A DNA stretch of 64,000 bases, from NCBI GenBank assembly GCA_001600695.1, contig BCKQ01000016.1, positions 62,001-126,000 on the forward strand, given 5' to 3'. Under the pieces are notes generated by a model. The model ran no database searches, was not told the DNA's origin, and was given only the letters and a program-made list of their open reading frames with translations. Below, piece after piece: positions 1 to 11,069 of the stretch. A program made the translations under genes and the position numbers. Numbering within the stretch: the first letter of the stretch is position 1; every line of letters starts with the position of its first letter. The stretch comes from Ascoidea asiatica. Taxonomy: Eukaryota > Ascomycota > Saccharomycetes > Ascoideales > Ascoideaceae.

Positions 1-2991
1 TTCCATGGTTTTAGATTAGATAATTGTCATTCAACACCAATTCATGTTGGTGAATATTTATTGGATATTGCAAGAAATATTAATCCAAATTTATATGTTG
101 TTGCTGAATTATTTACTGGTAGTGAAGAAATGGATACATTATTTGTTGAAAGATTAGGTATTTGCTCCTTAATCAGGGAAGCAATGCAAGCTTGGTCTGT
201 TGAAGAACTATCAAGATTAATTCATAGATATGGTGGTAGACCAATCGGTTCTTTAACATGGCTACCTTTAGATCAATTACCAATGCCATGTGATAAAACT
301 TCTTCATCTTATAATTTATCAAAATTTAATAATTATTCTAATAATAGTTACAATAATATTGCTTCTGAGATCAAAATTCCAAGAGTCATGATAAAACAAG
401 AACCACATGCTTTATTTATGGATTGTACTCATGATAATGAAATGCCAAATCAAAAACGAACTGTTGAAGATACTTTGCCAAATGCTGCTTTAGTTTCTTT
501 TTGTTCATGTGCAGTAGGTTCAGTATTTGGTTATGATGAATGTTATCCAGAGTTATTGGATATAGTAAAGGAGAAAAGACTCTATAATTTCGATAATAAA
601 GGTATTTCTAAAGTTAAAAAAAAATTAAATCAGATTAGAAATAAGCTTTCAAATGAAAGTAATCAATTAGATGATCATCAAATGCATGTTCATCATGAAG
701 ATCAATATATTACTTTACATAGAACAAATTCAAAAACTGGTAATGGTTATTTTTTGATTGCCAGATCCAAATTTTCAAATAATAATAATACTGATCAGTC
801 TCTAGCACCAATATACTTAAATGGTACAACTCTTAAACCTGAGTTTTCTTATGTTTTGAAACAAGTTGGAGATTTCAAACATTCCAATTCTGAGATAACT
901 TCAATTCCAACTGAATTAATTGAACTAGATGATCCAATTATTGAATTTGATTCAGAGAAAAATGAAAGTGTAATTATAATGCCTTCAAATTTTCCCCAAG
1001 GAAGTATCGCAGTTTTAACTACAAAAATCATCGATGCCGATGAATCTTTGGATGACTATATCAGAAATGGTGCATTGGAAGCTTCAAATGATTTGAATTT
1101 ATATGATTTAAATAATTTATTATTTCGTTGTGATCAAGAAGAGAAAGATTTCAGTAATGGAAAGGAAGGAGTTTATCATATTCCTGGTTATGGAGATTTG
1201 GTTTATTCAGGTTTACAAGGCTGGGGAACTGTCTTACGAACTGTTATTGAGAACAATGATCTTGCTCATCCATTATGTAACCATTTAAGAACTGGTAAAT
1301 GGGCTTTAGATTATATTGTTAATCGACTTTCAAAATATCCCGAGAGTAAAGGCTTCAATGAATTCAAAAAATGGTTAAGTTCCCGATTAAATGCAATCAA
1401 AAAAGTGCCTTTTTTTTTGCTTCCTCATTATTTTGCTTTAGTTGTTGGTGTTGCATATGAAGCATGCAGATACACAGCTTTATGTTTGATGGCAAAGCAT
1501 ATTCAAGGTGGGCCCTTATTTGTTCAAGATCTAGCAATGTGTTCAATTCAAATGGTAGGTTATATGAAATCAACTTCAATTAAGCCATTCAGCCAAGTTC
1601 CATGTATGGCTGCAGGATTGCCACATTTCAGTCATGATTACATGCGATGTTGGGGAAGAGACATTTTTATCTCCTTGAGAGGATTATTATTAGCCACAAA
1701 CAGATATAATGATGCAAAGGAGCATATCATAAATGTTGCAGCAACTCTTAAACATGGATTAATTCCTAATTTAGTTGACGCCGGAAGAAATCCAAGATTT
1801 AACGCTAGGGATGCAGTTTGGTTTTGGTTGCAGGCTCTTCAAGATTATATAAAAATAGTCCCTGAAGGTGAAGAAATACTTAATATTGAAATTAAAAGAA
1901 GATTTCCATTAGATGATAAGTGGATACCTTTTGACAGTCCCCAAGCCTTCAGTTATTCAACAACTATAAAGGATATTGTATATGAAATTTTGTCTAGGCA
2001 TGCAAAGGGAATTAAATATAGGGAAGCAAATGCTGGTCCAACTTTAGACTCTCAGATGACTGATGAAGGATTTAATGTGGAAATCCATGTCGATTGGACA
2101 ACTGGTTTGGTTCATGGTGGAAATCAGTTTAATTGTGGAACATGGATGGATAAAATGGGCGAAAGTGAAAAAGCAAAAAATAAAGGTATTCCTGGAACTC
2201 CAAGAGATGGTGCAGCGATTGAAATCAACGGATTATTAAAAAGTGCTTTGAGATTTGTGAATAATTTGCAATCAAAAGGTTTATTTCTTCACTCTTCCGT
2301 AACAAATCAATCAGGTGAAACAATCAGTTTTCAAACTTGGGAGTCTAGACTTCAAGCTAATTTTGAAAAATGCTTTTACATCCCTAGTGATCCTAAGGAG
2401 GATAAAAATTTTTGCGTGGATTCAAGCATTATTAATCGAAGAGGTATCTACAAAGATCTATACAAGTCTGGAAAGACATATGAAGATTATCAGCTCAGGC
2501 CAAATTTTGCAATTGCAATGGTTGTTGCACCAGAATTATTTACTCCTATTTATGCTATACAGGCGTTGAAATTAGCGGATTCTATAATTAGAGGACCTAT
2601 AGGTATGAGAACATTGGATCCATCTGATCTTAATTACCGTCCTTACTATGTTAATTCTTTAGATAACGATGACTTCTCTACTTCTAAAGGCAGAAATTAT
2701 CATCAAGGTCCAGAATGGGTATGGTGTACTGGATACTTTCTCAGAGCCTATTCTTTTTTTTTTAATGGTGAATCGAAGACTGGAGAAGAATCTTTACCTT
2801 TGCAACAGCTATTGGGGGCAAAACTTGAAGGCCATAAAAAGTGGATTAGAGATAGCAAATGGGTTGGTTTAACTGAATTAACCAACAAAGATGGATCTTT
2901 CTGCGAAGATTCTTCTCCTACGCAAGCCTGGAGTGCATCTTGTTTGCTTGATTTATATTATGATATCTGGGTACGTGAACAAAGTTCCTAA
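1..2991 (+). CDS. GDB1: Glycogen debranching enzyme, 5'-truncated by the window edge
   Basis: This is the C-terminal two thirds of the bifunctional 4-alpha-glucanotransferase / amylo-1,6-glucosidase that removes branch points during cytosolic glycogen breakdown. The reading frame is open from base 1. The first residues give FRLDNCHSTP, the GH13 region with the catalytic Asp of the transferase site, followed by VVAELFTGSE, which carries the acid/base Glu. The GH133-type glucosidase half contains HDYMRCWGRDIF and GPEWVWCTGYFLRAY near the end. About 996 residues are visible. The S. cerevisiae protein is about 1536 residues, so roughly 540 N-terminal residues lie outside the window. The gene ends in TAA and is convergent with the REG1-like gene 288 bp downstream. 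I saw no CTG codon in the visible frame. Identification is very secure; only the 5' end is missing. Confidence 0.97.
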   Translation, partial: FHGFRLDNCHSTPIHVGEYLLDIARNINPNLYVVAELFTGSEEMDTLFVERLGICSLIREAMQAWSVEELSRLIHRYGGRPIGSLTWLPLDQLPMPCDKTSSSYNLSKFNNYSNNSYNNIASEIKIPRVMIKQEPHALFMDCTHDNEMPNQKRTVEDTLPNAALVSFCSCAVGSVFGYDECYPELLDIVKEKRLYNFDNKGISKVKKKLNQIRNKLSNESNQLDDHQMHVHHEDQYITLHRTNSKTGNGYFLIARSKFSNNNNTDQSLAPIYLNGTTLKPEFSYVLKQVGDFKHSNSEITSIPTELIELDDPIIEFDSEKNESVIIMPSNFPQGSIAVLTTKIIDADESLDDYIRNGALEASNDLNLYDLNNLLFRCDQEEKDFSNGKEGVYHIPGYGDLVYSGLQGWGTVLRTVIENNDLAHPLCNHLRTGKWALDYIVNRLSKYPESKGFNEFKKWLSSRLNAIKKVPFFLLPHYFALVVGVAYEACRYTALCLMAKHIQGGPLFVQDLAMCSIQMVGYMKSTSIKPFSQVPCMAAGLPHFSHDYMRCWGRDIFISLRGLLLATNRYNDAKEHIINVAATLKHGLIPNLVDAGRNPRFNARDAVWFWLQALQDYIKIVPEGEEILNIEIKRRFPLDDKWIPFDSPQAFSYSTTIKDIVYEILSRHAKGIKYREANAGPTLDSQMTDEGFNVEIHVDWTTGLVHGGNQFNCGTWMDKMGESEKAKNKGIPGTPRDGAAIEINGLLKSALRFVNNLQSKGLFLHSSVTNQSGETISFQTWESRLQANFEKCFYIPSDPKEDKNFCVDSSIINRRGIYKDLYKSGKTYEDYQLRPNFAIAMVVAPELFTPIYAIQALKLADSIIRGPIGMRTLDPSDLNYRPYYVNSLDNDDFSTSKGRNYHQGPEWVWCTGYFLRAYSFFFNGESKTGEESLPLQQLLGAKLEGHKKWIRDSKWVGLTELTNKDGSFCEDSSPTQAWSASCLLDLYYDIWVREQSS

Positions 2992-3279
2992 AAATTGTTT
3001 ATCGCGTTTTTTAAATGAATATGGGTATTTTTTTTTTTAGTTCGTCTCTTTATTATTTTTCAATAATTTCGTCGTCATTCTGATATCGTCCGATTATATA
3101 TATATTTTTTTTTATATACATTCCATTTTTGATAGAGGCATTTTAGCTTAGGAATTCTTAGGTCATTGGATTTTAGTTTTTGTTCTTTAGGTAAAATAAA
3201 AGTGAATCACTTATTTAATTAAAGTATTGAATCGAATTTATTTAGTAAAAAAAGGTAAATTGATATATTATAATGTTTA

Positions 3280-6200
3280 TTAAGGAGGACTTAAATTCTC
3301 CTTTTTCAAGCAATCCATAATATTTTTGGGTATGTCTTGAATATTTGAGCTACTTCCCGAACCCGTTGAAAAATTGAATCCACCCTCAGTATTTTCATTA
3401 TTGAAAACAAAAGAATTAGATACCGAACTAAATTCTGAATTGCTGGAAAATTTATTCGAAGGCCCACTTTTGGAAAATCCATAGTTTTGAAGTCCTAATA
3501 AATCGTTTGAATTAGAGTTTTCAGTATAAGCATCTTCATCTTCACTATCATCATAATCGTAATCCCCATAATCAGAATAGCCAAAATCTTGTTCTTTTTC
3601 AAAAACGATATTTGTTGAAGGTAGCAATTTTATCATAGTCTTACTGTTTGAAGATTTTCCTTGATGCTTCATTTTTGTTTTACGGGATCTCACAGGGTGA
3701 GCTTTTGAGACGTGTCTTCTTTGAGACTTATAGACTGAAGTTGGTGTAGAAGGGGATGAAGAAGTTCCTAAAGGTTTTAGCAAGCTTTCATTTTTCTTCA
3801 TAAGCAGTCCAACTCCAGGTATATTATCCTTGTTACTTGAAATATTGCTTGAATTGGAAAGTCCCCTCTTGATCTGGGGTCTTATATGAAGCACAAAAGC
3901 ACCTTCATCGTCATCATCTTCATCGTCATCTTCATCGTCATCTTCATCTTCGTATTCGTCTTCGTCATCATGATTTTCTTTGATCTTATTTTTGTAATTG
4001 ATTCCTTCTTCAGTCTCTTCTTCGCTATTGGAAAAATCTTCAAACAAACTTTTTCTGAATGGTTTTGAAACTTCACCATTTTGTGTACTGGTTTTGACTT
4101 CGGTTAAGTTATTAGCTGTCTCTTCTTCTGGCTCGAATTCATTATTATTAAAGGCATCCAGATGAAATCCCGTATTTCTACGGGTATGAATACTTTTGAA
4201 ATGATCACAAGATTGTTTTCTACTCTCATAATCATGACCATCCTGTTCTGATTCAGAGTCAAAGGTTGTTGATTCTATTGCCATACATTGATCAACGGTT
4301 TCTTTAAAATGTATGCGACGTCCAGATTTTTTGCTTGAAGAAGTTTCATTATCATTGCTGAAAATATTAGACAAAATTGATCTTTTAGAAATAATCTCCA
4401 TTTTATCTGAAGCTGTTAGTAAAGGTACATTTGAATTGTTTTCAAGGTTTTGATTATAGTATAAGCTTAAATTGTTTAAATTCAAGTTCGAATTGGAATC
4501 AGATAGTACATTTAAATTTGGATTAGAAACTTTTGTGAGCATTGGAATGTCACAGGAATTTTTAGATGTTGAGTTGTTAGAATCTAAAAGGTTTGTTAAA
4601 CTAATTGTTTTTGAAGTATTTAAGCTTGCAGCTTTGGAAGATATGTCAGACTGAGAATCTTGAGTATTAATTATATTGGTATTTGTTAATGTTGCCAGAT
4701 TCTGATTTCCATCATTATTATTATTATTGTTATTATTACTATTATTGTTATTGCTATTATTAGTATTCTTTTTAGGTGAAATTTTTGAACGACTAGAATT
4801 CAAGTTTGAGTTCAAATTCAAATTAAAATTTAAGTTTAAGTTTTCATTTGACGCCATTAATAAAGATGAATGAGAAGCAGGGGAGGAAGATGAAGATGAA
4901 TTATTTAATAGAAATGGATTATAAGGAGCATTATAAGGAGTGAATGAATTATTAGTATTATTGAAACTATAATTTGAGGAGAAATTGGTTTCAGAACCTC
5001 TATTTTTTCTAATAAATGAATGTTTTCTTATATATTGAGAATTTAACCTCCTGGTTAGCATATTATAGTCTTCTTCATATTTTGGAGGAGAATGAGCAGA
5101 TGAATGCTGGTCAGGTGTTGATAATTTTTTCTGTTGATCTATAGATTGAATACGAACGAAAGAACTTGAAGGAGATTTGTAATTTAGATTAGAATTATGT
5201 GAATGATCATGAAATTCAGATAATTTTGTTATTTCATTATAATCTAAGTTAGTGTTATAATTAGTATTATGATGCAAATCCTGATTACTGTTGTTATTGA
5301 ACAATAACAGATCGTTTATAATATTATAATTTGAAGCATTATTATAATTTTGATAAGACAATTTAAATAGAGTTGTATGAGATAGAATTTTATCAGAAAT
5401 TTTTCTCTGTTTTAATATTGGTTTAACAGGAGAAGTTATAGAAGTATGTCTTGTTTCATTTTTTATTTGTTGAATTTCGCTATTAATATTTGAAGATTTT
5501 AGAGAACGAATTGATTGAAGTTTTGAATTTGAGCTATCAATTGAATTGAAATATATTGATTCATCAGAATGATCATAAAGAGGACCATATAACCAAGTTA
5601 CATCTAACTCTTTATCCCAATTTATACTTTCTGGAGTAACAGTTTTTAGATTATATCTAGCTTGAGCCCAAGTTCTCCATGAAGCATTCTCTAATCTTGA
5701 AGCTTGTGCTATATTTCTCCTCGTTTTATAAACTATGTATCTCCAAGTTCTTAAGATATCAGATTCATTCCAATCATGAGAAAAATAATCTACACGATTT
5801 TTTGGATCATGAATTAAAGCATTATCATCTTGGGGTTGGAAATCACTATTGAGAAAATAGTTATTATGAGAGTTATAGTCCAATATTTGATTATTTAGAT
5901 GAGAAGAAGAAGAGGATAGATTGCTTGAATCTAATAAAGAAGATAAACAAGAATTAGAAGTAGTTAATGAAGAAGATAATTCTCGATTTAAGTTATTTTG
6001 ATTATTTGAATTTGAACCTGTGGAACTTGCAGAACTGTATTTATGATTATGATTATTAATATTGTCAGCATTTGGGTCAATATTTATTGGATGTAACTGT
6101 GTTAGATTATAATAGTAGCAATCGTTATTGGGGCCCCTTATATCTATATTATTTGAAATCCTATTATTATTATTATTAATATTGGCATTTAGGTTTATAC

Positions 6201-6483
6201 TTGAACTAATGTGATTGATATTATTATTGTTATTATTATTGTTATTGTTATTATTATTAATATTGACAGTATTATTACTATTAGTATTATTTAAGTTTTG
6301 AGGATATTCTAAAGATTTATCTATATGTAATTGTAATAAACCTAAAGACTTAGTTCTTTTTAATTTAAAAGAGTTTTTATTAAATTGATTTATATTCTCG
6401 GCATTAACACCCATTGAAGTATTTAAATCACTTTTAAATACTTCGTTTGAATTTGAATGTAAATAATAAGGAAATTCGGACAT
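3280..6483 (-). CDS. REG1: Reg1-like regulatory subunit of protein phosphatase 1
   Basis: Reg1 targets the PP1 catalytic subunit Glc7 to Snf1 kinase and maintains glucose repression. Two family blocks are visible in this 1067-residue protein. One is the DUF1752 region at about residues 230-300 (DYFSHDW, RLENASWRTW, DVTWLYGPL). The other is RRIHFKETVDQC at about residue 723, where RIHF fits the RVxF PP1-docking motif. The rest looks disordered: Asn runs near residues 75-120 and 570-600, and an Asp/Glu run near residue 850. The start is an ATG just ahead of a spacer with no better upstream start. At least three CTG codons fall in low-complexity positions, which is a high share of those seen in the window. 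REG1 and REG2 cannot be separated by sequence alone, but the length favours REG1. Confidence 0.9.
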   Translation of the reverse strand: MSEFPYYLHSNSNEVFKSDLNTSMGVNAENINQFNKNSFKLKRTKSLGLLQLHIDKSLEYPQNLNNTNSNNTVNINNNNNNNNNNNNNINHISSSINLNANINNNNNRISNNIDIRGPNNDCYYYNLTQLHPINIDPNADNINNHNHKYSSASSTGSNSNNQNNLNRELSSSLTTSNSCLSSLLDSSNLSSSSSHLNNQILDYNSHNNYFLNSDFQPQDDNALIHDPKNRVDYFSHDWNESDILRTWRYIVYKTRRNIAQASRLENASWRTWAQARYNLKTVTPESINWDKELDVTWLYGPLYDHSDESIYFNSIDSSNSKLQSIRSLKSSNINSEIQQIKNETRHTSITSPVKPILKQRKISDKILSHTTLFKLSYQNYNNASNYNIINDLLLFNNNSNQDLHHNTNYNTNLDYNEITKLSEFHDHSHNSNLNYKSPSSSFVRIQSIDQQKKLSTPDQHSSAHSPPKYEEDYNMLTRRLNSQYIRKHSFIRKNRGSETNFSSNYSFNNTNNSFTPYNAPYNPFLLNNSSSSSSPASHSSLLMASNENLNLNFNLNLNSNLNSSRSKISPKKNTNNSNNNNSNNNNNNNNDGNQNLATLTNTNIINTQDSQSDISSKAASLNTSKTISLTNLLDSNNSTSKNSCDIPMLTKVSNPNLNVLSDSNSNLNLNNLSLYYNQNLENNSNVPLLTASDKMEIISKRSILSNIFSNDNETSSSKKSGRRIHFKETVDQCMAIESTTFDSESEQDGHDYESRKQSCDHFKSIHTRRNTGFHLDAFNNNEFEPEEETANNLTEVKTSTQNGEVSKPFRKSLFEDFSNSEEETEEGINYKNKIKENHDDEDEYEDEDDDEDDDEDDDDEGAFVLHIRPQIKRGLSNSSNISSNKDNIPGVGLLMKKNESLLKPLGTSSSPSTPTSVYKSQRRHVSKAHPVRSRKTKMKHQGKSSNSKTMIKLLPSTNIVFEKEQDFGYSDYGDYDYDDSEDEDAYTENSNSNDLLGLQNYGFSKSGPSNKFSSNSEFSSVSNSFVFNNENTEGGFNFSTGSGSSSNIQDIPKNIMDCLKKENLSPP

Positions 6484-7665
6484 TCTTGATTAAATATTAT
6501 TAAATTTTATTGAAACTTATGCATAAGTATTGATTATAATTATATTGATGTGATTAGTTATGAAAAAATAATAGGGAATATGGATAATACAATATGATAT
6601 GATTTGATATTATATGATTTGATATGATTTGATATGATATGATATAATATGTCTAAAATACTATAATATAATACGAAATGAAATAACTTTTGATATAAAA
6701 TATAAAAAAAAATTAACGAATAAAATGGAATAAAAGTAATAAAGAAAGAACAAGAAAAAGAAGAAATGATTTTTAGAAAAGTATTACAATTGTATAAATA
6801 AAATTTTGATAGAAAAAACTTTTTTTTACTTTTAATTTCAATTTAATTTTAAATTTGAAGATGATTTTGATATTGAGTGTGAAGTAAAGTAACTAAGTAG
6901 TTAAATAAGTATGAAAGTGTGAGAGTGAAAAAATAAAAGAAAATAAAGAGATTAAAATATTTAAAGGAAAAAGGTATTTAAATATTACGTACAAGTTAAA
7001 TTAAAATTGAATGATAAAATATCTCTTACAGGTTATTATTCTATTTTATTTTATTTTATTCTATTTTGATTTGTTTTGCTTTTCTTTGCTTTGTTATATT
7101 TTTTTGTACGGTACTGTAGAGATAGGATAATTTAATTTACTTTAAATTGTGGAGAAATTATTTAATGAAATTTTGTTGAAGAACAGAATAAAAGATAATT
7201 CTTTTATAAGTTTAAAACTATACAAACTTTACACCGATATATAAAGGTTCTTGAATGATAAATTTAACTTAATTAATTTCAATTTAAATATAAACTGAAT
7301 ATAATACAATATGATGGGTTGAAATAGTCTCAGGAATATTTTAAAAACTAATCGATTGATGATAAAAAAAACTATCAAAAACAATAAAAAAGCTCATAAA
7401 AAATTTGGTAAAATTCAGTTGAATTCAGTTGAATTCAGCCAATTTAAAATTAAATTAAAAATGAAGTAAAATAAAATAAAAGGCGTTTCGAGGGCAACCT
7501 AGTCTAATCAGGTGACCTATACGTTTAAACTCCAACAGGAGTAGGTGGATGTTGGATGCGTAAACGTGACTTTAGGTGCGGCACTTTGGAACCCGATTGC
7601 TAGTGGTTTTTGCTTAAAGAATAAAGCTCAGCGAAAAAAAAGGTATTCAATTACAGCTGCAAAGA

Positions 7666-7715
7666 CGAGAAAAAACTGAGAGAAGCGAGAAAAAACTGGG
7701 AGAAGCGAGAAAAAC
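7666..7715 (+). repeat. 20-bp tandem repeat, 2.5 copies
   Basis: The unit CGAGAAAAAACTGRGAGAAG occurs at 7666-7685 and 7686-7705 with one substitution, followed by a half copy at 7706-7715. It sits at the left edge of the GC-richer island. Confidence 0.85.
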
Positions 7716-8583
7716 CATGAACCAGCTAAATGATGTAACATTGGGGGAAGAGAAGAATAGGAAGAATTCAATCCACAGGCAGAGAATTTCTTTTGGGTAT
7801 TCTATTTTATTTTTCCTTTCTGTTTTCCAGGCTTTTAGTATATTTTATTGCTTTTCCTTCTGCTGCTCATTCTTTTCTGCGAGGCTGTTGGATGTCATTC
7901 TCCCGCCCTTGCGCAGAAGTTGCTTTTGTTTTTGCGCCACTCTTTCCAGCTCCAGTGAGTGGCGTATTCTCCGTTTTCCGGGGTAACTACTACTAGTTTT
8001 GTACTGTCCTGTACTGTTGTAGATGTCGAGCGGATTTTCACTGCATAGGCCCGTGCGTAACACCCACTGGCTTTTGTGCCGTGGTTGTGCGCAGAAGGTA
8101 TGCGCTTCACCGTCCAGAAAGTGGAAACTCATCAGGGTGCCCAAGTGTTCATCCAGTTTGTTTTCACTTGATTTATCGTAATTTCTCAGTGAAAAATCAA
8201 TGATAATTTGAATTCTTGGGCGAACAGAAGCCATTCAAGAGCATTTCTTACTCTTAATAATCTCAAAAAAAAATTAGAATAGTCACTCCGTACCGCTACT
8301 AATGACCTTTAAAGCCCACATATTTCTAATAGTATGACAACAATATCCTGAAGATTCATATTACTATGGTAGCATATCTGTAATATTTGATTTCAAAAGT
8401 TCATTCAACTCTGAGGGGCTTTCAAAGCACAATGACCCCGAAAAAAAAAAAAAAAAAATTGATGATCATTTCAATAGATCTCAATAAATCAGCTACATTC
8501 TATTGGTTTCTCCCTCGTGTCTGGCTGGTTAATATTAATAACTTCTCTGCTATTTTTCCCATTAGGCAATACAAGTGGAACAG

Positions 8584-8595
8584 CGGGACTCCCCG
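8584..8595. promoter_or_regulatory. CGG-N6-CCG dyad
   Basis: CGG and CCG half sites are separated by six bases, a spacing bound by some Zn2Cys6 dimers such as Ppr1. It lies in the GC-richer island far from any start codon: 2.1 kb upstream of REG1 and about 0.9 kb past the transporter stop. Binding is inference from the motif alone. Confidence 0.3.
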
Positions 8596-9494
8596 GTTGC
8601 GGCATGCCCACACATTTTGCTGGCTACACCAATTGTACTACAAAAGTGCCATTCTTTTCAAAAGCAATCCAGAACGCAATTTTCAATATACCTGTGGCGC
8701 AGCAAGGAAAAATTCTACATCCTCAAATAAAGCGCGCAATATCCTTCCGGAGCCGGAATCCTTTGGCCGCAACTACCCCACGAAACTCGATAATCGTCAA
8801 GTACACGCGTTTTGATTCGTCAGCCGGTTGGGAAATGGCCAACGTGACTCAGCCTGAGTCACTTGTTTAATCCTGCTACAATTGTGCACACTCCTACTGG
8901 AAGCTGCTTTGAAAAGCTGTCAGCTTGTCTTTTTATGCCTACTAATACTTAATATCTATCAGTTAAAAAGTTAGCTGACTTTGCTTTTTAATTTGCTTCC
9001 ACTGCTACGGAGCTTTTTTTAGTTGGTCAGCTGGGCTTCAACCAATACTTGATATTATTAGCGTTGAAAATAAATATTTTTCTAATTTTTATTTTTTTAA
9101 CACTTTCATTACTGTAAATATTCTTTATTAATAAACATATGGGGTAAATGTAATCAAGATATTTATTAAAAAACTTCCAGGTGTTAAGCCTCTCAATTAA
9201 TATTAAATCGACTAAAAATCTTAACTAATCAATCGGGATATTTTCATTGAAAAATGAAAAAAATGGAATGGTCATAGTTTTAGTTTTTGTATTTTAATAT
9301 CTAAAATTTTTTAAGAACTGAGAATAAAGTCATCGAATATTAACGACAAAAACGTTTAAAGTATAAAACTAAGAAAAAGATAAAAATTAGAAAGCAAAAT
9401 ATATAAAGTAAAAAGCAATTTAAAAAGCAAAAAAAAGTAATTACTTATTTAAATAGAAGAAGTTGAAAGCATTTAAAGAAATTGATGATAATCT

Positions 9495-11069
9495 TTAATA
9501 GACATATCTGAAATAAATATTCTTTTTATCCGTAAGATCCATAAATTCAATATTTTCTGGTCTTTCTTCATTAGTTTCTTCAATTTTTTTATCTTTCTTT
9601 TTATTTTCAAATACATTTGATAAATGTAAAACTCCAAAAGCAACTGTTGCTGCTACCCATAAAGCAAGTGTAATAATTTTGGCTTCTCTATAATTATTTG
9701 AATCATTACTAAATACATGTGGTCCAATGAAATATGAAAGGGCCATTGCAACAAATAATAATCCCTGTGTTGTTATTTTTTTTGTATATCCAACAACATT
9801 TGATGCTGTTAATCCTAATAATGATGCCATGGTTGTTGCACAATTACCTGACAAAATAAAGTATGAAATTAATTGTCCATATTTTCTATAATATGGTCTA
9901 ACACTTTGTAATCCTACCATTAATCCAATTAAAAAAACTTCAATTGTTTGGCAACCAACTGCTGTATATGCTCTTTTATTTGTTTTATCTGATAAATAAC
10001 CAAATAAATTATTACAAATTACTTGAACAAATCCAGATGGCATTGACGATAATAATAACGATACATCTGTTGAAAATCCATACTGATAAACAATTTGTCC
10101 TGCAAAAACTGTAAAACCACCATTTGGAATTTGGGTTGTGAACATTATAAAAACATAAATCCATGTTCTATAATCTCTAAAACATTCCCAAAATTGTTCC
10201 CATTTGAAAACTGATGATCCCATACCTTGGGAATTATCTCTTAATCTTTCAATTGCAATTTTTTTCTCAGATTCTTTTAAAAATTTGGCAGAAATTAGAC
10301 TTTTTGGCATAAATAAAAACATGCAAAGGGTGAAAACAAAAGAAATTGCTCCAATAACTAAAACCATAACTCTCCATGAATGCATTGGTGTTAAATTTTT
10401 TTCTTGTCCATTATATGCTCCATATGCAATTAATGCACCAATTATACTTGCAAATCCATTAGCTCCAAACCAAAATCCAATTCTTGATGATTGTTCGGTT
10501 TTTTTATACCATTTTGCTGTAACTAATGTAAACCCTATTGAAACACATGATTCACATAAACCCATAATTGTTCTAATAAGCATTAATCCAGCATATGAAT
10601 GACAAGCTGCCATACACATCAAGACTATTGCCCATAACATACCAAAAAATCCAAGATATGTTGCTTCATCAAATTTTTGAAATAATCTGGCATGTATTGG
10701 TGCTCCAACTAAATATCCAGCATAATAAATTGATCCAACCCATGAATAATCATCCCCAACTAAGTTATTATCTGTTTTCAATCCCATTAATGCAGAATAT
10801 TGTAAAGTTTGTTTATCTAAATATTGAACAAACTGTAATCCACATAACCAAGGTAAAATATGAATATCAATTTTTCTTGCAATTGATTTTGAAGATTCAT
10901 CAGTAATCTCAATATGTTCATCACCAATAAATTCCAAAACACGATCAGCATCCTTTGCTTCGACATGAGCTTGAGATAAAGCAGTTGTTACTGCTACTGG
11001 AATATCCTTCATTGCTTCAGGATCTGAAGAAGTTGAACCAGTATCTTTTTTTAATCCTATGTCACTCAT
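9495..11069 (-). CDS. Dal5/Thi73-type MFS transporter (anion:cation symporter family)
   Basis: This 524-residue integral membrane protein has the architecture of fungal allantoate-permease-family transporters: a hydrophilic N-terminus of about 75 residues, then a dozen hydrophobic segments with a longer central loop. Family-like sequence includes PWLCGLQFVQYLDKQTLQYS at the first membrane segment, followed by a WVGSIYYAGYL block. The family imports carboxylates, ureides and vitamins such as nicotinate or biotin at the plasma membrane. The substrate cannot be read from the sequence. The start ATG is followed by an acidic, Ser/Thr-rich tail. It is divergent from the short-chain dehydrogenase 2.1 kb away, and a Zn2Cys6 factor lies just beyond that gene, suggesting a co-regulated uptake and catabolism set. 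I found no CTG codon. Confidence 0.88.
   Translation of the reverse strand: MSDIGLKKDTGSTSSDPEAMKDIPVAVTTALSQAHVEAKDADRVLEFIGDEHIEITDESSKSIARKIDIHILPWLCGLQFVQYLDKQTLQYSALMGLKTDNNLVGDDYSWVGSIYYAGYLVGAPIHARLFQKFDEATYLGFFGMLWAIVLMCMAACHSYAGLMLIRTIMGLCESCVSIGFTLVTAKWYKKTEQSSRIGFWFGANGFASIIGALIAYGAYNGQEKNLTPMHSWRVMVLVIGAISFVFTLCMFLFMPKSLISAKFLKESEKKIAIERLRDNSQGMGSSVFKWEQFWECFRDYRTWIYVFIMFTTQIPNGGFTVFAGQIVYQYGFSTDVSLLLSSMPSGFVQVICNNLFGYLSDKTNKRAYTAVGCQTIEVFLIGLMVGLQSVRPYYRKYGQLISYFILSGNCATTMASLLGLTASNVVGYTKKITTQGLLFVAMALSYFIGPHVFSNDSNNYREAKIITLALWVAATVAFGVLHLSNVFENKKKDKKIEETNEERPENIEFMDLTDKKNIYFRYVY

Larger units (their letters stand above)
6484..9494. other. Long intergenic region upstream of REG1 with a GC-richer island
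   Basis: The first kilobase is extremely AT-rich, with irregular GATATGATTT-type repeats around 6590-6660. From about 7480 to 8900 the composition becomes clearly GC-richer. This part holds short tandem repeats (7405-7440 and 7666-7715), a CGG-N6-CCG dyad at 8584-8595, an inverted TTCCGG/CCGGAA pair at 8745-8758 and one ACGCGT at 8805-8810. Short reading frames here overlap on both strands, and several begin without ATG, so I do not call genes. The region from about 8900 to 9494 is AT-rich and probably includes the 3' end of the transporter transcript. A long regulatory region for REG1 or a remnant sequence are both possible. Confidence 0.5.

Noticed and set aside
7490-7620. Possible structured RNA in the GC-richer island
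   Set aside because: I compared it mentally with U6, SRP RNA and RNase P RNA and saw no matching core, and there is no Pol III promoter and terminator pair.
7717-8870. Overlapping frames of 70-142 codons on both strands in the GC-richer island
   Set aside because: They overlap each other in opposite orientation, several lack an ATG at the start, and none shows a family motif. The higher GC content simply reduces stop codons.
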